DNA from: Chalara sp. BL73
Lineage: Eukaryota; Ascomycota; Leotiomycetes; Helotiales
DNA: 64,000 nt
Reading direction: 5' to 3'
NCBI GenBank assembly: GCA_918026815.1
Contig: CAKJVC010000030.1
Span: 372,001-436,000, forward strand
Shown here: positions 1 to 10,251 of the stretch, piece after piece
How positions within the stretch are numbered: the first letter of the stretch is position 1
How the letters are laid out: each line of letters opens with the position of its first letter
Notes under the pieces: generated by a model
What the model was told of the DNA's origin: nothing
Databases searched by the model: none
Seen by the model: the letters and a program-made list of their open reading frames with translations, nothing else
Made by a program: the position numbers and the translations under genes

Positions 1-551
1 TTGACGTAGTTCAAGTTGGGATTTCCCCAGTAAAGATATGCCTGGCTATTATCGTCAATAAAGACAGTCGGGTCAATTTCACCATTCTCGACTAGAGGCT
101 TTCCAAGTGCATCACGGTATGGGCCAGTAATACTATCAGCAACACCCACACCAATTGCCATACTCCCACCCCTACGTCGCATTGGGAGGTAGGCGTAGAA
201 CTTCCCATTACGAGGAATAACTTGAGGGGCCCAGGCGTTTGCATCTGCCCAACTGAAGGTAGTCAGGCTCATAGGTGAGCCATGATCTTGCCAATTGACC
301 ATATCTGCCGACGAATAAACCCTCCAATCCTTCATGACGAAAGTTGTTGCACCATCCTCATCATGACCAGTAAAGACGTACACGCGGTTGTTGTACACAA
401 CTGGTGCTGGGTCTGTTGAATAGATAGTTTGCACGATTGGATTATCGGCTTTGGCAACACCAACGTGGTTCAGGACAACGCCAAAGAACAGGAGAGCCTG
501 CGAAGCGGCAATTATGCGCCTTAGCATTGGCGAGGTGGAAATCTTCATCAT
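1..551 (-). CDS. Glycoside hydrolase family 43 protein (N-terminal part, cut by window edge)
   Basis: Secreted beta-propeller glycosidase of the GH43 type, expected to remove arabinose or xylose from plant arabinan or xylan. Reading starts at a double ATG (551-546). A hydrophobic stretch (LLFFGVVLNHVGVAKA) looks like a signal peptide. The motif YSTDPAPVVYNNRVYVFTG places the general-base Asp near residue 43, and GEIDPTVFIDD near residue 165 fits the pKa-modulating Asp. AWAPQV is also typical of the family. The reading frame is open and without introns to the window edge, so the catalytic acid Glu and the C-terminus lie outside. The family call is strong; the substrate is not decidable from this part. 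Confidence 0.88.
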   Translation of the reverse strand, partial: MMKISTSPMLRRIIAASQALLFFGVVLNHVGVAKADNPIVQTIYSTDPAPVVYNNRVYVFTGHDEDGATTFVMKDWRVYSSADMVNWQDHGSPMSLTTFSWADANAWAPQVIPRNGKFYAYLPMRRRGGSMAIGVGVADSITGPYRDALGKPLVENGEIDPTVFIDDNSQAYLYWGNPNLNYV

Positions 552-1168
552 AATGAGTTTTCGAGCCCAGACTGGGGATCAATGAACAATGATTACGTCC
601 TTGGCGTGGTCTTCGATACGAAGTTTCAGAAGAATAACATTTGGGAGCAGTCCTATTATTAGTTTATTTGGGCCTTGGAGTTTACTTACAGGTCACATTC
701 ATGGGCACTATAAGGCCAATATGCCCATCTGGTAAAAATTGCTTTGATCTTCGCAGTTACACCAGAAAGTAAATTAATTCATTAATCGTTGGTACTACTA
801 TCTTCCAAGTGGTACGCATAACAGTCGGCACCTTGACAGTTGATGTTGTAAGTGGTGGGCGGCGTCATTGTCCGCTAGCAATATATTAGCGGGGTGAGAA
901 GTGAACATATTTGTCCTCTCGGCTACTTCGTTTGTGTGTTGAGGGGAGAATTAATCGAATTTATCCTAATAGCCGCATCCCCGCATTTCGTATCATGAGT
1001 GCCCGGAGTGGACGCCTCCGAAAATAGAGGGTTCAAAGTACGAAGGTTGGCTAAATCATGATAGTCGTGGCCGGCAGATCCCATATAGTCTTTCTCTTTA
1101 CCCTGTAAGTCTTTTAGGACTATAAAAGGATATGTCACTAATAACACGGAACATACTTGCACGGATGT
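552..1168. other. Intergenic, upstream of the GH43 gene
   Basis: No convincing gene. This is the 5' flank of the leftward GH43 gene and should hold its promoter. I see no clear repeat before the solo LTR that starts at 1169. A 79-codon reading frame here has no recognisable features. Confidence 0.5.
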
Positions 1169-1431
1169 TGTAGAAAGAGATGAATAGAGTCACGGGCCTT
1201 CAGAGAGTATGGGGTAAACAAGTCAATTGCTGAAGGTTATAGAACTACGAACTACAGGAAAGGATCTCTCTACTTATAGAGATGTGATACTCACACGTGA
1301 GTTTTACATACGACGTAATGCATACGTCAGTAGATTCATCATCAAAGCTAAAATACGTATGCGCATACGAATGCGTATCCAGAGCTTCCCCAATAGGCTA
1401 GGTATGATCCTTAGACCTAGCCCGTTTAACA
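1169..1431 (+). mobile_element. Solo LTR, family A, with 5-bp target duplication
   Basis: A 263-bp unit starting TGTAGAAAGAG and ending GTTTAACA is flanked on both sides by GATGT (1164-1168 and 1432-1436). TG...CA ends with a 5-bp duplication are the mark of an LTR retrotransposon; no internal retroelement genes remain, so it is a solo LTR. An inverted relative lies at 18158-18414 with its own duplication, and a third, altered copy at 53233-53447. Short reading frames crossing it are not genes. Confidence 0.85.
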
Positions 1432-1436
1432 GATGT

Positions 1437-1941
1437 CTTTACACCATTGGGGATAATCGCCATGAGCCAGTATTCGATGAGAGGCTGTGTGCTGAGTCTG
1501 CGAGTACGCAAGGAATCCGAGTTGAAAACTGTTGAAGGATTTGGCGAGAAGGGTGATTAAAAAGTGAAATTCAATTGAGGTGCTTACAAGGTGCAAAGTC
1601 TAGGCAGGGAACAACGTTTATCCAAGACGAGTTAAGGAGACCAACCAATCTACATTAATGTCTCCTAGAATATGACTATCATTCGCAGCGTCTTCTAAAC
1701 TGAATTGCAACCATTCTCCATTATCGGCTTTCTCCAACTTAAAATATTCTTTCGGTCCAATCCTTTTCTTTCCGCCACCGGTCGTTGCTCTCTTCTAGTT
1801 TCTTCTTATCGCCGAAACGTTCCACTGACAGGTGCAACATAATAGCCTCGGGGACCGTATCGTCCACGAACAGACCACGAACAGACCCTCACACGTCTTG
1901 ACAGTGTGAGAAAAAAAAACTCTAATAACTCAAAGTAACTT
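1437..1941. other. Intergenic between solo LTR and pogo element
   Basis: No gene seen. The stretch contains a short direct duplication (CACGAACAGACC, near 1870) and a run of A just before the pogo element. Nothing else stands out. Confidence 0.45.
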
Positions 1942-1943
1942 TA

Positions 1944-3793
1944 ACGTAGTTCACAAGCGAATGTTGCACACAAGCGAATGATCCAAATTTTCTTGGCATT
2001 GTACAACATCATAAACATATCAATTATTACAAAATTACAAATGACTCGTACATGGAATGAATCTGACATGCTTTTAGCTGTTCAAATCGTACAACAAAAC
2101 CCTCAGTCCAATGTTGCAAAAATTGCACGAATTTATAAAGTTCCAAAACTTACATTATCTCGTCGAGTTCAAGGAATGCCTGCAAGATCTAATACGATTC
2201 CAAATTCTCAAAAACTTACAAAACTAGAAGAGGAAACTATCGTACGACATATTCTTGATTTAGATTCGCGAGGATTTCCTCCTCGGCGCAGTGCTGTTGA
2301 AGATATGGCGAATCGACTACTCGCTGAACGCGACGGCGGACGCGTCGGAAAGAACTGGACTTCGAACTTCGTACAACGACAACCACAACTCTCTACGCGT
2401 TTTACACGTAAAATCGACTATCAACAAGTCAAATGCGAAAATCCCGACGTGTATAACGCGTGGTTTCGGCTTGTACAAAATACAATTAACAAGTATGCGA
2501 TTCAAAAGGAAGACATATACAACTTTGACGAGACGGGATTTTTAATAGGCCAGATATCGTCCGAAATGGTTGTTACAAAAGCTGAGCGAGTTGGCAGACC
2601 TTGTACGACACAGCAAGGAAATAGAGAATGGATTACGGTTATTCAAGGAATTGGATCGTCCGGGTATGCAGTACCGCCATATATTATTGTTGCGGGGAAA
2701 AATCATCTTTCTTCTTGGTACGAAAACACACTTATGCCGGCAAATTGGGTTGTTGCAGTAACGTCAAACGGCTGGACAACAAATGAACAAGGAGTAAATT
2801 GGATTAATCATTTTAATCAACATACAAAGAATCGTACGAAGGGTGTATATCGTCTTTTAATTTTTGACGGACACGAAAGTCACTATTCGTACGAGTTTGA
2901 GAAATATTGCAAAAACTGGAACATTATTACTTTTTGCATGCTAGCACATTCGTCTCATAAGCTTCAGCCGCTTGACGTTGGGTGTTTTAGTTCATTAAAA
3001 CGATCGTACGGCGCTGAGATTGAAAAGTTGATGCGCGTATATATTACGCACATCTCCAAAGAAGACTTTTTTCTTGCTTTCTATACAGCGTTTTGTGCAA
3101 CAATGATTAAATCAAACATTCGAGCAGGATTTCAAGCTACAGGACTTGTACCGTACAATCCTGATTATGTAATTTCACAGCTTGATATTCGACTTCGTAC
3201 GCCAACACTTTCGCCAACTCCACTTGCTTCTTGGGAACCTAAAACTCTTCGCAATATACTTGAAATGCAATCTCAATCAACATATCTTAAGGACCGGATC
3301 GTACGACATCAGAATAGTTCACTAACTACAATTCTACAAAGTCTTGATCAGGTAATTAAAGGTGCAACAAGTACAGCGCACGAATTAACGTTGTTGCGAG
3401 AAGAAATTGTTGGACTTCGCAAAGCAAATGACTTACTTAGTCGACGTCGTCGTACGACAAAACGTCGAATACAAGAAGGAGGAGCATTTACTGTTAAAGA
3501 TGTCCAAGACTCAGAAGCTCAAAAAGAGGCTAATATACAATTACAAGCTGATTTGCGAGAGGAGAGAAGTCGTACAAAGCAAACCGGGCCGTCAAAACGA
3601 TGCTGTAGATGTTGCGGACAATCTGGTCACAACGTACGAACTTGCCCAAATGTTGTAGATACATCTTATGATTCAAATGCTGAAGAGTTAGAATAATTTA
3701 ATCAATTAATTGTTGAAATATTTAATGGTTTTGTACGATGCCAAGAAAATTTGGATCATTCGCTTGTGTGTAACATTCGCTTGTGAACTACGT
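1944..3793 (+). mobile_element. pogo/Fot1-type element, family 1, copy 1 (full length)
   Basis: 1850-bp element bounded by TA at 1942-1943 and 3794-3795. The inverted ends begin ACGTAGTTCACAAGCGAATG and reach about 60 bp inward. Each end holds two direct copies of CAAGCGAATG about 17 bp apart, likely transposase-binding sites. It carries one transposase gene. Nearly identical copies sit at 34501-36351 (inverted) and 43585-47475 (interrupted by nested insertions). This copy differs from those two mainly by C-to-T and G-to-A changes. Confidence 0.93.
2041..3696 (+). CDS. pogo/Fot1-family DDE transposase, 551 aa
   Basis: Cut-and-paste transposase acting on the inverted ends of its own element. 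The chosen start is the ATG of MTRTWNESDM, just inside the left inverted end. Order: N-terminal helix-turn-helix of the psq/CENP-B type (IARIYKVPKLTLSRRVQG, about residues 30-50), second DNA-binding region, then a DDE domain with Asp in NFDETGF, Asp in IFDGHESH and Asp in LQPLDVGCF. A coiled-coil-like stretch and a C-terminal zinc knuckle (CRCCGQSGHNVRTC, CX2CX4HX4C) follow. The frame is uninterrupted, unlike the two sister copies. Compared with them it has several substitutions in conserved positions, including PAHSSH to LAHSSH and SHHS to SHYS, so activity is doubtful although the three Asp are kept. Confidence 0.93.
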   Translation: MTRTWNESDMLLAVQIVQQNPQSNVAKIARIYKVPKLTLSRRVQGMPARSNTIPNSQKLTKLEEETIVRHILDLDSRGFPPRRSAVEDMANRLLAERDGGRVGKNWTSNFVQRQPQLSTRFTRKIDYQQVKCENPDVYNAWFRLVQNTINKYAIQKEDIYNFDETGFLIGQISSEMVVTKAERVGRPCTTQQGNREWITVIQGIGSSGYAVPPYIIVAGKNHLSSWYENTLMPANWVVAVTSNGWTTNEQGVNWINHFNQHTKNRTKGVYRLLIFDGHESHYSYEFEKYCKNWNIITFCMLAHSSHKLQPLDVGCFSSLKRSYGAEIEKLMRVYITHISKEDFFLAFYTAFCATMIKSNIRAGFQATGLVPYNPDYVISQLDIRLRTPTLSPTPLASWEPKTLRNILEMQSQSTYLKDRIVRHQNSSLTTILQSLDQVIKGATSTAHELTLLREEIVGLRKANDLLSRRRRTTKRRIQEGGAFTVKDVQDSEAQKEANIQLQADLREERSRTKQTGPSKRCCRCCGQSGHNVRTCPNVVDTSYDSNAEELE

Positions 3794-3930
3794 TACAACA
3801 AAACATATATAAATATATATTTTTGCAATTTGTTTTGCCTAAATTTATTAAATTTAAATAAATCAAGTTGTAAATTTTTTCGTTGTTGTTTAATTAAGTG
3901 TTGTATTGTACAGTTGCGCAAAATTGCAAC

Positions 3931-6607
3931 ATGCAATTGTCGCTAAGTTTTGCGTCGGCAAAAATAAAAGCGGCATGCCTTGGTTTTTGGTGTGTTAAGG
4001 ATGCCAAGGCCCTAATTGTGGCCGTTTCAATCGTACCCCCAAGTCCACAGCGAATTGCTTCTTCTACCACAACTAATGGACGCCGTCAAAGGGCAAGAGG
4101 GTCTCAGAGGCATAGCAAAGCACAGCGGGTGGACGAGATATGTCAATTTATGAGGAAAAAGGACATCACGTTACGAGAATTCATCCATGTCTACGTCACA
4201 ACTCAAGGGTCCGGTGGCTACGGGGAACGCCCTACCACACGCGCCAAACGGCTTGCGGAGGCTATCTACGGTCAGCCAGAGGTCTTAGATGCGTTGCAAG
4301 GACATCCCGCATCTGGTACGGCGGGAATTGTCACTGTCAAAGCTCTCAGGAAGGAAATGAAAGCACTGGAAGCGGCCGGAGATATGTTTAGTGCTTATCA
4401 AGTCGACCGCCGGCAAGAGAAGACTTCACAGGCCGGTATTGGTCAGGAGGGACAGCCTGGGGATGGCCAGAAACTCGAGGACTACGAGTGTATACTTGGC
4501 GATATGCAATTTGGTCAGATGCATGAGGAAGTCAACGTGCGCGCTCCAATGCTATGTGGACTGCTCAATGGACTCATGGCGCCCAAGATGGAGAGGAAAG
4601 ATCGGGCACCGCGAGATCCTTCCAAATTCAACCATAGGATCGCGATCATCACATCAATTCTTTGCTATTCTCGGGCCTCAGAAGGGAGCAACAAGTTTCC
4701 CCGCGTCTTTGGTGCCTTTCTTCACTCCAATGGGGTGAAACGACGTGTTCTGGATCTCTTTCACCAGTTCGGGCTCTGTGAAGGTTACAAAGGGGTCCAC
4801 AAGCATCTTGAAACAGTGGCAGAACAAGCAAAGGCATCCTTAGTGTCTCTCAGCATAGGCGTCGACTGATTGCATGTAGGGGACAGTCCGTCGATATGGC
4901 CAGCAGCTAGATGCTTGTGTTGTATATGATAATTTCGATTACCGTGAAGGTGTCAAGCGTCAGCTTATTTCAAACCACGCAGAAATGCGCTCTGTGACAA
5001 CGGGTAAGGTTTTCAGAGGTGCCGACATCCCCTTAGGCGGATTGAAGAAGTCAATGCTGCACCGCGAGGTTCCACTTACAATAGAAGATCTTCTATACTC
5101 TCCTGGTGCTGCAGTATATGACGAGACTGCCGCCAACATTGACAGCTACTTCATAGCAGAGGCCATTCGAACAGCATATCCAGAATCAGTCAAGTCCATA
5201 TTCGCTAATTCCAACATCACTTACCCCGTTATGCCAGCAGTTGAGTTGCTCGAGCCTCGAAAGTCAGACAGCAAGACGCTCGGCCCGATTCTCTTCAACG
5301 AAGGTACTCTAGACGGCTCCTACGAGGTCATAGAAAGTATCTACAAGCATCAGTTCCAATTGGATGATATAGAGTTTAACGACCGATTGTTTTTAGTATT
5401 TGGCGATCAGAAGACCTCTTCACTCATCCGACCTATGCAAGCCGAGCAAGTGGACGCATCTGCAACATACGACAGAAAAGACTGGCTAATTGGAGTCGCT
5501 GCTCTCTTTCACCTGCGGATGAATTTCCTCTGGCTTATGCAACGGACACATTATGGAACTATGGAGCAGCAAGACGCTTCAACACTCTACCATAACATTA
5601 ACTTTTGGGGACGGAAGAATATTCCCGCGGACCGTGCAGCCTTTCAGGTTCTAGAGGAGCTAGTACTTCATAGCTTCGACGCTCGGGTTGTAGGCCTTCT
5701 CTATACCCGCCTCGAACAGCACGACATCGATACCTCGGAGCAAGATAATGTTGACCAGGCAATTAAAGACATGAGTGCTAAAGGTTTCATGGATCTAGTG
5801 GGAGACATTCGCAGATCAGCCTTCGAACCACAAGCTTGGCGACCATCCAAAGAGAGGCACGCCAACAACACCGTTGATGAGGAGTTTCTCAGTCATGTTC
5901 GATACCTTCAACAAATGATTGTATACAAGGCCTTGAAGTACGGCATCAAGAATGGAGACATAGGACTCATTGACCGGGTTATTGGCGTCTGCTGCTTTTA
6001 CTTCGAGGGAACTGGTCAATCAAACTACGCATTCGAAATGCATTATCTGAAGCGGCTTACGAGCACCAAAGCTTGTGATGAGGAGCTCCGGCGCGCAATA
6101 CTTTCAAATAGCCTCGTTAATCCACATGGCCGTCGGGACACCTGGCAGGAAGTCGATCGTAGCCTTGAATATCTAAACCTGGAGCTGAAAAGAGAGCTTT
6201 GGGCCGGTCGAACGTCGACGTTTGGATTAGATGCTCTGTTCAAGACTACCTCATTGACGGGAGAATATACTGTCCGTCTACGCAAGGCCATAGAGAAGGC
6301 ATTTGCTCGGAAGGACAACTCCAGGCATTCTGTGCCCTCCCCAGTTGATGATATCCATACATTGGCGTTCGAGTTGGCATGCGATTCGATCAGATTATAC
6401 GAGGGCGGCAGAGCGGCAAGGCACCAAGCACCAGACATACATACAATCGGGCTTGAAAGAGTAGCGACGAAAAAGCTGGAAGTGTTTAATGCCAAAGTCA
6501 TGAGAGACGAAGATCAAATTATAGTGCCACCGTATGAAAGGAGAAGGGCCACCGCTGATCTAGATCCCGCTAGTGATGCGATGGCGATATTGGTGTGTAT
6601 ATTCTAA
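3931..6607 (+). CDS. DUF6589-family protein, one probable intron
   Basis: Large fungal protein of unknown function. The first exon (in-frame ATG at 3931, though a later start is possible) contains VDEICQFMRKKDITLREFIH and ends about 4839. A 61-nt intron at about 4840-4900 (GTGTCT...CCAG, branch-like CTGAT) would join it in frame to QQLDACVVYDNFDYREGVKR; the exact splice sites are inferred. The VVYDNFDYREG...MRSVTTGKVFRG block and FGDQKTSSLIR, followed by WLIGVAALFHLRMNFLW, match my memory of the DUF6589 family. Conserved Asp residues in YDNFD and FGDQ are notable but no catalytic role is established. The stop lies 114 bp from the stop of the convergent RecQ-like gene. It begins right after the pogo element, so the true 5' end may have been disturbed. 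Confidence 0.72.
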
Positions 6608-6721
6608 TGGAGTTCTATTCTCATACTAATGCATATCACAGCCCTTAGAAGACAGGGATGGAACCAATGAGTGGGGTTTACCTTCAGACACCGACTCAGA
6701 ATAGTCCATCTACAGTACATA

Positions 6722-9550
6722 CTATACGTGGTAGTAACGGCTGATTTTGCCATTGTCGCTGCGAGAAGTTCGCCGTACATTAGAGTCCAGAGCGCGGAGT
6801 GCAACCCGTTTCGTCGTCGTATCCCCTTCCCCTTGACTCGATGCAGGACGTTTTGACAACCGATTGCTATCATTTGCAACAGAGACCTCATTCTCACTGT
6901 TTTCGAAAACAGAAGATAGAGGGGAAGAGCAATCTACGATTATAGTAGATGTTATTGACCCGTTCATAGTTGTAAACGAGGAGTCGATGGGTGCTATCGC
7001 TATTGACCGGGCGGATGGAGAAGGAGTGCATGAGGCTGATCTCTCTCTTGCCTGGACAATGATTCGCTTGAGCGATGAAGCATACTCTTCCCGCTCACGC
7101 AAGAATGACGCCCTTCGTTCCTGATCAGGACTTATTGAAGTCTCTGCTTCGACAAACGCTTTTTTTTCTTGGGACCTTTGCTTCTTAGTGGTGCGAGGAG
7201 CTTGTCGCTCGGGTGATGCTCTCTGCTGAAACTGCTGCTCAGTGGTAAGAGGGCCTTGCCTCTCGAGAGATGCTCTTTGTTGAGACGGCTGCTCACTAGT
7301 GATTTTAGGTTCAGTTGACGGTATCGTCCTGCTTGGCGGACACGGAGAATATGAGGCTGAACTCTCCCTTGCACGAGCAATAACTCGATGTAGGGAAGAA
7401 ATATATTCATCTCTCTGCTGCAGGAATGACGTACCAATTTCCTGTGGCGTGGAGTACCCACTTTCCCATGATCCTGTCCGTGCTTGTAACATAGAACCTT
7501 GAGCAGTGGCTCCGGGCCAGTTCTTCACTACATAGGACTTGATATCCTTGAACCCCTTAAATAGCTCGTCACAATGCTCTCTTAACCAAGCTGATTTCAA
7601 AAACCTCTTCAAGTCAGCAGCCGAGCAGATGTCCGCATACTCTGTAGATAATGAGATCCATTCACCCTTCTGCGTAAGTAGACGCACAGAAACCTCAGGC
7701 TTCACCATCTGATGTGTCAAATTGACAAGGTTGTCTCCCCAGAGAACTAGGCGATCATGAAACGCTCCTAATGCCGTTCCAGCCTGTGGTTTCCGAAGAC
7801 TAGGTGCAATATCCCATGGAAAAGGTACCGTCCGAAATAGGCTGGGATTGCATACATTACAACACTCGTCCGGTTCTGGAGCTGGTAATCTAGATGCTGG
7901 GTCGGACAAGCTCTCTTGTACTCAGTCCATCAGAATTCGGCGTAGGCATGTGGATCGATTGACAAGATTGTATAGCGCAGGAGAGTCATGGTACAAGTCC
8001 GTTCGGCGCTCTTTCTCTGTTTTACGTCTGCGCTGCTCTTCCGGCACGACACCATCAATGTCGCCTAGAGCAACATCCGATTCATTATCTGGAACATCGC
8101 TGTCCACCTCTACTTCAGTAGAGTCTGACCGAGCCAACCTGCTTATGCCGGAAGGCCGTCTAAAAGCTGACGGCGTCTGACTGCCAGGCAACATCGCACT
8201 TCTTGCCGATGTGATCTTGTCGCCTATAGCCCAGCTTTCCACCAGGAAAATAACCTCTCCTTTGATACCAGCCATTCTGGCCGCACGACCAAACCGTTGG
8301 ATAAGGACGCATAAAAGCCGGTCCAAAGGGAAGCCATACTGGACGACTCGCTTGACGTCGGAGAGATCTACCCCCGTCCCCAATGATTCTGTGGCAACCA
8401 TGATTCGAATCTTGGAATCCGCCTTCGAGAACTCTTCATATATAGCATTCTTATCGTTCATAGTGGTGTGTGAGTGGTATACTTGGATGATCCTTCTGCA
8501 GTCGCGGTCTTTGATAATACCAGCTGACAGTTTCTGCAGCCACCCACGCAAACACTCTGCACATTGTTGGATATCACGCCGGGAGTCTATAAAGATCACA
8601 GTCTTCGGAATCCTTTCTGGTGTTGGCAAGCCGTCCGTCATGGCAGCTAGGAGAACGAAGAATAGACTCGTGAATCTCTTGGTTGTTCGTGGCTGGATTA
8701 TCTCGACGATCAATTTAATCTCTGGCCGGTCGACGGACGTTCGAAAGAACTCACAGCTGGCTTGGAAACCTGTCATCTTTCTCGCAATGCCCAATGTCTT
8801 CTGGTCTAGAGTAGCGGAGCAGCCAAACCAAGGGATATTTCCTCCTAATCTTCGACGGAGGAGAGAAAGTTGTGCATACTGTGGACGGATACCACTCCCC
8901 CATAGGGCTACCAAATGCAGTTCATCGATAGCTACGACAGAGACGCGTCTCTTGAAGGACGGGTTCCTTGCTATTGACCGAAACCAACCGGCCGCGATCT
9001 CAGGACCCATGATAAGATGAGTATACGCCCCTACCTCAATCTCTTGGGCCAATGCATTAGTCTTGTCCGTCCTGCCATTGATAAACACGGATCTCGCTCC
9101 AGGAAGCTTTTGGATCTTGATGCACTGCTCCTGTCCAATTCGATCCAAAGGGATGATGATGAGGCCGATGCCACCGCGACAAAACAATGGCGCTGCCTGG
9201 AATATGACGCTCTTGCCAAAAGATGTCTTGGCTGCAAGAAGCAGATCGTCCTTCTTGAATACCAAATGCCAGATCGCATCCACTTGCTTCTGACGCGGTT
9301 GGAATGGATAGAGATGGCGTTCTAAACCGGCCTGGATAACACCTTTCTGCACGTCAACCGACGCGTTTTCTGCCTTCTTAACCAAATGCTGGATACCCCG
9401 CATATCACTTGTGTTCTTGGCCTGTTCGACGAGATCCTCAGAGGTATGGGCACGCATTCGCCACTCTCTTCGAACAGTCGACTTCGTTCGCATGTTGCAG
9501 AGGGCTCGACGCGCGTCCAAAAACTCGGTAAAATCGGTTGTTTGTAACAA
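6722..9550 (-). pseudogene. RecQ-like DExH helicase with long C-terminal tail, split by one in-frame TGA
   Basis: ATP-dependent DNA helicase of superfamily 2. From the start at 9550: a Q-like motif YPFQPRQKQVDAIW (81-94), motif I AAKTSFGKS (106-114), DELH box (209-212), SAT in GCSATL (245-247) and motif VI QRFGRAAR (418-425). After residue 542 a TGA (7922-7924) interrupts ILMD/VQESLSDPASR. The frame then stays open for about 400 further codons, with CCNVCNP and two related repeats (RDEYISSLHRVIARARE and REEYASSLKRIIVQARE). The sense codon was probably TGG (Trp), a single G-to-A change, so either this is a young pseudogene or the two halves are separate products. Tail-to-tail with the DUF6589 gene. 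Confidence 0.82.
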
Positions 9551-10251
9551 GTAAATTTGTTGGCGGTATTCAATAGCTATCCACTAATTATAGACGGTGT
9601 TTGGCGTCGTATTTCAGACTGTAAGGGTGGGAATAGTAGTTGGGTGCCGGCTTCGACACGGTCTGGATTAACACTTAGGGGATCATTTCTCTATGAACAA
9701 ATGGGATTGGAGCAAAACGAACCATATCACTGGATAGAGCCAACTTCGGCGCACAATCGTATAGTTGCATGGATAATATTATCACGATTTGATGGTTCTA
9801 TGGGTGAAAATCCAAAATGGCGAATGTGATGATTTCACGAAAAACACATACAAAATAACCGCAGAGCAGTGTATACGTTTGACAGGGATCTCAGGCCATA
9901 TACAAGAGTAGGTAACATGATCTCGGAACGGATGCACTTTTATCCTAGCGGCGCTAGACTACTCTTGAAATACATGGGTGCTAGCCTGCGGCTCACACGA
10001 AGCCTTCGAAATAGATTAGAGTAGTGGAATTTTAATTAAGAAACGTTAGAATAAGTAGTTTGTAAGTGTACGTTAGAATAAGTAGTTTGTAAGTGTAAAG
10101 TTTCAGGTATGGCGCACAGACCACAGCGTCGGAGTAAACGAACACGTGACGAATTCACCAGAAACAACTGGGATAATACGAACGGTGAACTGTGAGATTA
10201 TAAAAGAAATAGCTCGTATATAATTAAATGTTGAGAGAGGACGTAACCATA
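9551..10251. other. Intergenic between RecQ-like gene and Helitron
   Basis: No gene I can support. It should contain the RecQ-like promoter and the 3' end of the leftward Helitron. A short perfect inverted repeat CTAGCG-G-CGCTAG lies near 9956-9968, but I cannot place a CTRR Helitron end next to it. A 27-bp tandem duplication is listed separately. Confidence 0.4.
10043..10096. repeat. Tandem duplication, 2 x 27 bp
   Basis: The unit beginning ACGTTAGAATAAGTAGTTTG occurs twice in perfect tandem. It lies just downstream of the Helitron accessory gene and may mark the element's end region. Confidence 0.85.

Noticed and set aside
1227..1535. Reading frame of 102 codons as a gene
   Set aside because: It lies across a solo LTR with perfect target duplication and its downstream flank; the frame has no domain.
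9557..9829. 90-codon frame upstream of the RecQ-like gene
   Set aside because: No recognisable motif, and it starts inside the RecQ-like 5' region; kept only as intergenic.
9956..9968. CTAGCG-G-CGCTAG as the Helitron 3' hairpin
   Set aside because: No CTRR terminus at the expected distance on the minus strand and no A/T insertion junction that I could verify.
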